Source: Streptomyces sp. DH-12
GTDB taxonomy: Bacteria; Actinomycetota; Actinomycetes; Streptomycetales; Streptomycetaceae
DNA: 64,000 nt
Direction of reading: 5' to 3'
NCBI RefSeq assembly: GCF_002899455.1
Contig: NZ_PPFB01000001.1
Location: 2,262,501-2,326,500 of the forward strand
Part shown: piece after piece, positions 59,712 through 64,000 of the stretch
Position numbering within the stretch: position 1 is the stretch's first letter
Layout: each line of letters opens with the position of its first letter
Notes under the pieces: generated by a model
Databases searched by the model: none
Told to the model about the DNA's origin: nothing
What the model saw: only the letters and a program-made list of their open reading frames with translations
Program-made: the position numbers and the translations under genes

Positions 59712-61835
59712 TCACTCCCGCAGGTCCACCAGCAGCGGAGGCGCGTGCTCCCCCTTCACGTTCGTCAGCGACAGCACCGCGTGCCCCGCGGGCACCGCGT
59801 GCGCCAGCTCGGACGCCGACCAGCGCTCGCGTTCGACCTGGCGCACGGTGACCGCCCGCGCGGTGGGCGCCTTGCCGGTGATCGCCCGCCGCAGCGCGTG
59901 CACCGCCTTGCCCATCGGGCTGTCGGCGATGATCTGCCGGTCGGTGACGTCCCGCGCCTCGGTCCACTCCTTGCCCCACACCTCGGCGAAGTCCTGCCCG
60001 TCCCACGGGGTCACGCCGGACAGCGCCATGCGGCAGCCGGTCGCCCCGAGCAGCGGGCCGCGCAGCGGACGGGGCACGTCGTCCAGGGTGCGCAGGGTGA
60101 GCAGCACGCCGGCGTTGGCCGACCGCAGCCGCTGGATGCCGCGCACGGACTCGGGGGTGATCACACCGGTGGCGTCGTCCAGCACCAGGCAGGCGAACAG
60201 GGAGCGGTCCTCACGGACCGTGACGCTCGCCGTGAACTGGGCGAGGACCAGCCGCGCCAGCATCCGCGAGGCGTCGGCGTGGCCCCGCTCGGGCAGGTCC
60301 ACGCGCACCCGGACGGGGTGGTCGAGCGCCTTGAGGGAGAACGGCCGGGACTGCCCCGAGGTGTCGAAGAAGCCGGAGAAGGCGGGCCGGTCCAGCAGCG
60401 CCACCCGGTCGGCGAGGATCCCGGCCACGTCACCGGGGTGGCCCATCTGCCGTTCCCGGGCGTCGAGTTCGCGCAGCAGCGACTCCCGGCCCGCGTCCTG
60501 GAGGCCCTGGCGCAGGGCGGCCAGGGGGCCGGGGGCGCCGTCGAGCAGCTGCCGCAGCTCCGGCACCGACGGGAAGCGGCCGTGCACCGCGCGGAACGGC
60601 CCGAGGAGCTGGGCGAGGACGGTGGTGGAGCGGCGGGTGTCGCTGCCCGGATGCGGGTCCGCGAGGTCGCCGACCAGCGCCTCGGCGAGCACGGCCGCCG
60701 CCTCGTCGGGGTCGGTGGTGCCGCCGTACAGGTCGAGGTCGTAGACGGAGTCGGGGCTGCCGATGCGGACGACGACGTCGTAGGCGTCGGACGGGCCGAG
60801 GCCCGCGCCGGCCGCGCCGACCACCACCACGGCGGTCCGTCCGGCGAGCGCCTGGAGGCACAGCGACTCGGCGACCGGCCGGACCACACCGCCGGTCTTG
60901 CCGGAGCCGGCCGGTCCGACCGCGAGCATCGAGGTCCCCAGCAGCTCCGGGCCGAGGGCGAGTCCGGCGCCGCGGTAGGCGTAGGGGTTGCGCGGGTCGT
61001 CGGCGGTGGTGCCGAGCCGCACCTGGCCGGTGAGCAGGTCGTGGCGGGCCTGCCGGACGGACAGGTCGCGGGCGCCGGACGGGTGCGGGCAGGCGGCGGC
61101 GCCGTCCTTCAGCACGGCCCCGGTGAAGGTGGCGAGGCTGTGCCGGCCGGTGCGCACGCCCTGCCAGGCGCGGGCGATGCGGGCGTGGTCGACGTCCCGC
61201 ATCAGCCCGGCCCGGGCGTCGGAGGCGAGCCGCTCGGCGGCGTCGACGGCCCCGGCGGCGCGCAGCGCGGGCCAGGCGGCCGGGTCCTCCTCGGGGGCGG
61301 GCGGGGGCTCGTCCCGTCCGCCGGTGCGGCGCCAGGCGGGCGGGCCGTAGCGGCGCCAGATCTCGCCCCAGCGGCCGAGCCGGCCCACGCCGACCATGAT
61401 GACCCCGGCGATGAGCACGTAGTAGGCGTAGACGACCACGACGGCGGCGAAGCTGTGCGGCTCGGCCCAGGAGTCGGGGATCATCGCGTACAGCGGCAGC
61501 AGCCACCAGCCGCCGAGGTAGCCGTTCCACAGCAGCGACCAGATCAGCCAGCCGACGAGGAACGCGATCAGCGCGCCGCTGAACAGCTGGCGGCCGGGGA
61601 CGGTCTCCGGCTCCTCCTCGGGGCGGGGCCGGTGGCCGAACCGCCAGATGCCGGGAGGCGTCTCGGGGCGCGCGGTGCGCAGCCACGCGAGGAACGCGGA
61701 GCCGTCCGGGGGCGGCGGCACGCCCGGCGCGTGCGCGGGGCGCGGTGGCGCCGCCGGTACCTGAGGTGGTCCCGCCGGGCGCGGCACGGGGCCGGCCTGC
61801 GTGCCCCGCGCGTCCTGGGTACCCTCGCTGTCCAT
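59712..61835 (-). CDS. Membrane-anchored VirD4/TraG-like ATPase
   Basis: A 707-residue protein. A Pro-rich start of about 60 residues is followed by two or three membrane helices (about 83-150). The ATPase domain has Walker A AVGPAGSGKTGG and Walker B LFACLVLDDATGV, with LLLTLRTLDDVPRPLR after it. This is the architecture of type IV coupling proteins and FtsK-HerA relatives. No relaxase, secretion or phage gene is near. It lies in the opposite direction to gabT. The role is unknown. Confidence 0.82.
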   Translation of the reverse strand: MDSEGTQDARGTQAGPVPRPAGPPQVPAAPPRPAHAPGVPPPPDGSAFLAWLRTARPETPPGIWRFGHRPRPEEEPETVPGRQLFSGALIAFLVGWLIWSLLWNGYLGGWWLLPLYAMIPDSWAEPHSFAAVVVVYAYYVLIAGVIMVGVGRLGRWGEIWRRYGPPAWRRTGGRDEPPPAPEEDPAAWPALRAAGAVDAAERLASDARAGLMRDVDHARIARAWQGVRTGRHSLATFTGAVLKDGAAACPHPSGARDLSVRQARHDLLTGQVRLGTTADDPRNPYAYRGAGLALGPELLGTSMLAVGPAGSGKTGGVVRPVAESLCLQALAGRTAVVVVGAAGAGLGPSDAYDVVVRIGSPDSVYDLDLYGGTTDPDEAAAVLAEALVGDLADPHPGSDTRRSTTVLAQLLGPFRAVHGRFPSVPELRQLLDGAPGPLAALRQGLQDAGRESLLRELDARERQMGHPGDVAGILADRVALLDRPAFSGFFDTSGQSRPFSLKALDHPVRVRVDLPERGHADASRMLARLVLAQFTASVTVREDRSLFACLVLDDATGVITPESVRGIQRLRSANAGVLLTLRTLDDVPRPLRGPLLGATGCRMALSGVTPWDGQDFAEVWGKEWTEARDVTDRQIIADSPMGKAVHALRRAITGKAPTARAVTVRQVERERWSASELAHAVPAGHAVLSLTNVKGEHAPPLLVDLRE

Positions 61836-62112
61836 CGCCCCTGCCCCCTGAGCAGCCGCCTCGTCCGCCTACAGACACGCCAATCTAACGCCCCGACAGG
61901 CGCCGTCCACCGATGGCACGGCCGGGGTCCGGGTTCGGCCGGATCGTCCCGCCGCGCCGCGTCGGCACGGCCGGTCCCCGGCGGGTATGTCCATCACGGA
62001 CAACCCGGACCACCGGACAACGCCCACATGGAGCATGCCCAGCCTTCTCCCCCCGCCCTAGCCTGCGGGAAAAGAAGCCACGAGCGTCCGTTACACCCCC
62101 CAGGAGCCCCGC

Positions 62113-63447
62113 ATGACCGCACTTCCGCAGGAGCGCCGCGTCGTCACCGCCATCCCCGGCCCGAAGTCGCAGGAGCTGCAGGCCCGCCGTACCGCCGCGG
62201 TCGCGCAGGGCGTGGGCTCCGTGCTGCCCGTGTTCACCACGCGGGCCGGCGGCGGCATCATCGAGGACGTCGACGGCAACCGTCTGATCGACTTCGGCTC
62301 AGGCATCGCCGTGACCTCCGTCGGCGCGTCCGCCGAGGCCGTCGTCCGCCGCGCCTCCGCCCAGCTGGCCGACTTCACCCACACCTGTTTCATGGTGACG
62401 CCGTACGAGGGCTACGTGGCCGTGGCCGAGGCGCTCGCCGAGCTGACGCCGGGCGACCACGCGAAGAAGTCCGCGCTGTTCAACAGCGGCGCCGAGGCCG
62501 TCGAGAACGCCGTGAAGATCGCCCGCGCGTACACGAAGCGGCAGGCGGTCGTCGTCTTCGACCACGGCTACCACGGCCGCACCAACCTCACCATGGCGCT
62601 GACCGCGAAGAACATGCCGTACAAGCACGGCTTCGGTCCGTTCGCGCCCGAGGTGTACCGCGTGCCGGTCGCCTACGGATACCGCTGGCCGACCGGCCCG
62701 GAGAACGCGGGCCCGGAGGCCGCCGCCCAGGCCATCGACCAGATGTCCAAGCAGGTCGGCGCGGAGAACATCGCGGCGATCATCATCGAGCCGGTGCTCG
62801 GCGAGGGCGGCTTCATCGAGCCCGCCAAGGGCTTCCTGCCGGCGATCAGCGCGTTCGCGAAGGACAACGGCATCGTCTTCGTCGCCGACGAGATCCAGTC
62901 GGGCTTCTGCCGCACCGGCCAGTGGTTCGCCTGCGAGGACGAGGGCATCGTCCCGGACCTGATCACCACGGCCAAGGGCATCGCGGGCGGTCTGCCGCTG
63001 GCCGCGGTCACCGGCCGCGCGGAGATCATGGACGCCGCGCACTCCGGCGGCCTGGGCGGCACCTACGGCGGGAACCCGGTGGCCTGCGCGGGTGCGCTCG
63101 GCGCCATCGAGACGATGAAGGAACTGGACCTCAACGCCAGGGCGAAGCGCATCGAGGAGGTCATGAAGGGCCGCCTCACCGCCATGGCGGAGAAGTTCGA
63201 CGTCATCGGCGACGTCCGGGGCCGCGGCGCGATGATCGCCGTCGAGCTGGTCAAGGACCGCGCCACCAAGGAGCCGGCCCCGGAGACGACGGCCGCGCTG
63301 GCGAAGGCCTGCCACCAGGAGGGCCTGCTGGTCCTGACCTGTGGCACCTACGGCAACGTGCTGCGCTTCCTGCCGCCGCTGGTCATCGGCGAGGACCTGC
63401 TGAACGAGGGCCTCGACATCATCGAGCAGGCCCTCGCCCGCGTCTGA
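62113..63447 (+). CDS. gabT: 4-aminobutyrate aminotransferase
   Basis: A 444-residue class III PLP aminotransferase that converts 4-aminobutyrate and 2-oxoglutarate to succinate semialdehyde and glutamate. FNSGAEAVENAVKIARAYT, VFDHGYHGRTN, VADEIQSGFCRTG and ITTAKGIAGGLP, with the PLP lysine, are all present. ATG 62113 has AGGAG at 7 nt. It diverges from the VirD4-like gene, and the 277 nt between hold its promoter. Confidence 0.94.
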   Translation: MTALPQERRVVTAIPGPKSQELQARRTAAVAQGVGSVLPVFTTRAGGGIIEDVDGNRLIDFGSGIAVTSVGASAEAVVRRASAQLADFTHTCFMVTPYEGYVAVAEALAELTPGDHAKKSALFNSGAEAVENAVKIARAYTKRQAVVVFDHGYHGRTNLTMALTAKNMPYKHGFGPFAPEVYRVPVAYGYRWPTGPENAGPEAAAQAIDQMSKQVGAENIAAIIIEPVLGEGGFIEPAKGFLPAISAFAKDNGIVFVADEIQSGFCRTGQWFACEDEGIVPDLITTAKGIAGGLPLAAVTGRAEIMDAAHSGGLGGTYGGNPVACAGALGAIETMKELDLNARAKRIEEVMKGRLTAMAEKFDVIGDVRGRGAMIAVELVKDRATKEPAPETTAALAKACHQEGLLVLTCGTYGNVLRFLPPLVIGEDLLNEGLDIIEQALARV

Positions 63448-63485
63448 TCCGGCATCGGGGCAGGTGGACCGCCCGGCCCCCTGCC

Positions 63486-63509
63486 CCGCCGTCCGGATCC
63501 GGACGGCGG
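63486..63509 (+). terminator. gabT terminator
   Basis: A 24-nt perfect palindrome with 12-nt arms CCGCCGTCCGGA/TCCGGACGGCGG, 38 nt past the gabT stop. Confidence 0.8.
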
Positions 63510-63811
63510 CAGAGCGTGTGAAGAACGTGTGCGGGGTGGATGACAGGATGCCGTGGGCCCTGTCGCCGGGCCACCCCCTGCCGTAGGTTTCTTCCCGGAT
63601 GAGAGATACACCCCCGCCCACAGGGGACTGTGGGCGGCTCAGGCCGAGGCCTCCCCAGCTTCGACCTGGTCGTGCCCTCGCGCACACAGCCGGGGCCCGC
63701 GGGCCCCGGGTCTCCTCAGGATCGGACGGTCGCCCGCCCCAGACCCCCCGGGGCGCGCGGCGTTCCGATCCGGACGGCCGTCCGGGCACCGGACACGGCA
63801 AGCCGTTCCCC

Positions 63812-63850
63812 GGAGGGCCGGCGCACACCCCCCCTTTGCGCCGGCCCTCC
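63812..63850. repeat. 14-bp inverted repeat ahead of the last gene
   Basis: Perfect arms (63812-63825 and 63837-63850) flank an 11-nt C-rich loop, 38 nt before the ATG at 63889. Terminator, attenuator or operator are all possible. Confidence 0.65.
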
Positions 63851-63888
63851 GGTGCGCCCGCACCCTCCCGCCTGCGAAGCTGTCCCGC

Positions 63889-64000
63889 ATGCTGCTGCTG
63901 GTCGTGCCGTTCCTCCTCTTCCTGCTGATCACCTGGCAGGTCCTCGCCGACGGCCCGCTCCTCGACCTGGACGAGCGCCTGAGCGACGCGCTGGTACGCC
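63889..64000 (+). CDS. Probable PAP2-type phosphatase, 5' part only
   Basis: The window ends after 37 codons. The visible N-terminus is a membrane helix (MLLLVVPFLLFLLITWQVLA) followed by DGPLLDLDERLSDALV, the usual start of streptomycete PAP2 family lipid phosphatases. The catalytic motifs lie beyond the window, so this is tentative. No clear Shine-Dalgarno is seen. Confidence 0.55.
   Translation, partial: MLLLVVPFLLFLLITWQVLADGPLLDLDERLSDALVR

Larger units (their letters stand above)
63448..63888. other. Gene-free stretch between gabT and the last gene
   Basis: About 440 nt. It contains two hairpins (63486-63509 and 63812-63850). Short frames on both strands have no family resemblance. 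A promoter for the rightward gene at 63889 is expected here but could not be fixed. Confidence 0.5.

Noticed and set aside
59712..61835. Integrated plasmid or ICE around the VirD4-like gene
   Set aside because: No integrase, relaxase, replication gene, tRNA target or att-like direct repeats are present. Base composition equals the neighbours.
63599..63928. Frames in both directions between gabT and the PAP2-type gene
   Set aside because: They are Pro/Arg/Gly-rich, end over hairpins, and lack ribosome sites.

Overview
The window is chromosomal DNA of a high-GC actinomycete, almost certainly a Streptomyces. The GC content is very high, with G or C in nearly every third codon position. GTG starts are frequent, and neighbouring genes are often joined by ATGA or GTGA overlaps. 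The order dapA-thyX-dapB-M16 peptidase-pnp-rpsO, ribF, truB-rbfA-ylxP-infB-ylxR-nusA-rimP, proS, ispG-rseP-dxr and gabT follows the core chromosome of Streptomyces as I remember it from S. coelicolor. I saw no tRNA, rRNA, CRISPR array, transposase or integrase.

Layout. Positions 1-8.2 kb hold lysine/diaminopimelate synthesis (dapA, dapB), flavin-dependent thymidylate synthase (thyX), two small membrane proteins, an M16 peptidase and the rpsO-pnp pair. Positions 8.5-12.8 kb hold a small conserved gene, a 740-bp gene-poor stretch, and a 1074-residue proline-rich/acidic protein ending in a MinD/ParA-type ATPase (EspI-like). No other type VII secretion gene lies beside it. Positions 13.0-19.0 kb are a five-gene peptide-type ABC importer operon with a clear promoter. 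Positions 19.1-23.7 kb hold ribF, whose 3' end runs into a 30-bp tandem repeat, and an 1139-residue fusion of a trypsin-like domain that lacks its serine with a STAND-type P-loop domain. Positions 23.9-30.9 kb are the translation/transcription operon rimP-nusA-ylxR-infB-ylxP-rbfA-truB. Positions 31.1-42.8 kb hold a lipoprotein, a ferritin-like protein, a degenerate kinase, proS, two GNAT proteins, ispG, rseP, dxr and an acyl-CoA dehydrogenase.

Positions 42.9-56.2 kb form a self-contained sugar-utilisation locus: a LacI regulator, a secreted GH12 endoglucanase, a GH95 alpha-L-fucosidase-type enzyme, a GH42 beta-galactosidase, an ABC sugar importer without its own ATPase, and a divergent GH3 enzyme with a fascin-like insertion and a CBM6-like tail. 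The palindrome TCGAAGCGCTTCGA, or its GAAGCGCTTC core, sits at the lacI promoter region and at both divergent promoters. This predicts one regulon. The enzyme set fits stepwise breakdown of fucosylated xyloglucan or a similar hemicellulose; that substrate is an inference.

Positions 56.2-63.4 kb hold an aldehyde dehydrogenase, a PucR regulator, a membrane-anchored VirD4/TraG-like ATPase and gabT, which together look like a 4-aminobutyrate-type catabolic neighbourhood. The window ends in the start of a probable PAP2 phosphatase gene. Three copies of a roughly 38-bp dispersed inverted-repeat element occur; one is an in-frame 13-codon insertion in the acyl-CoA dehydrogenase.
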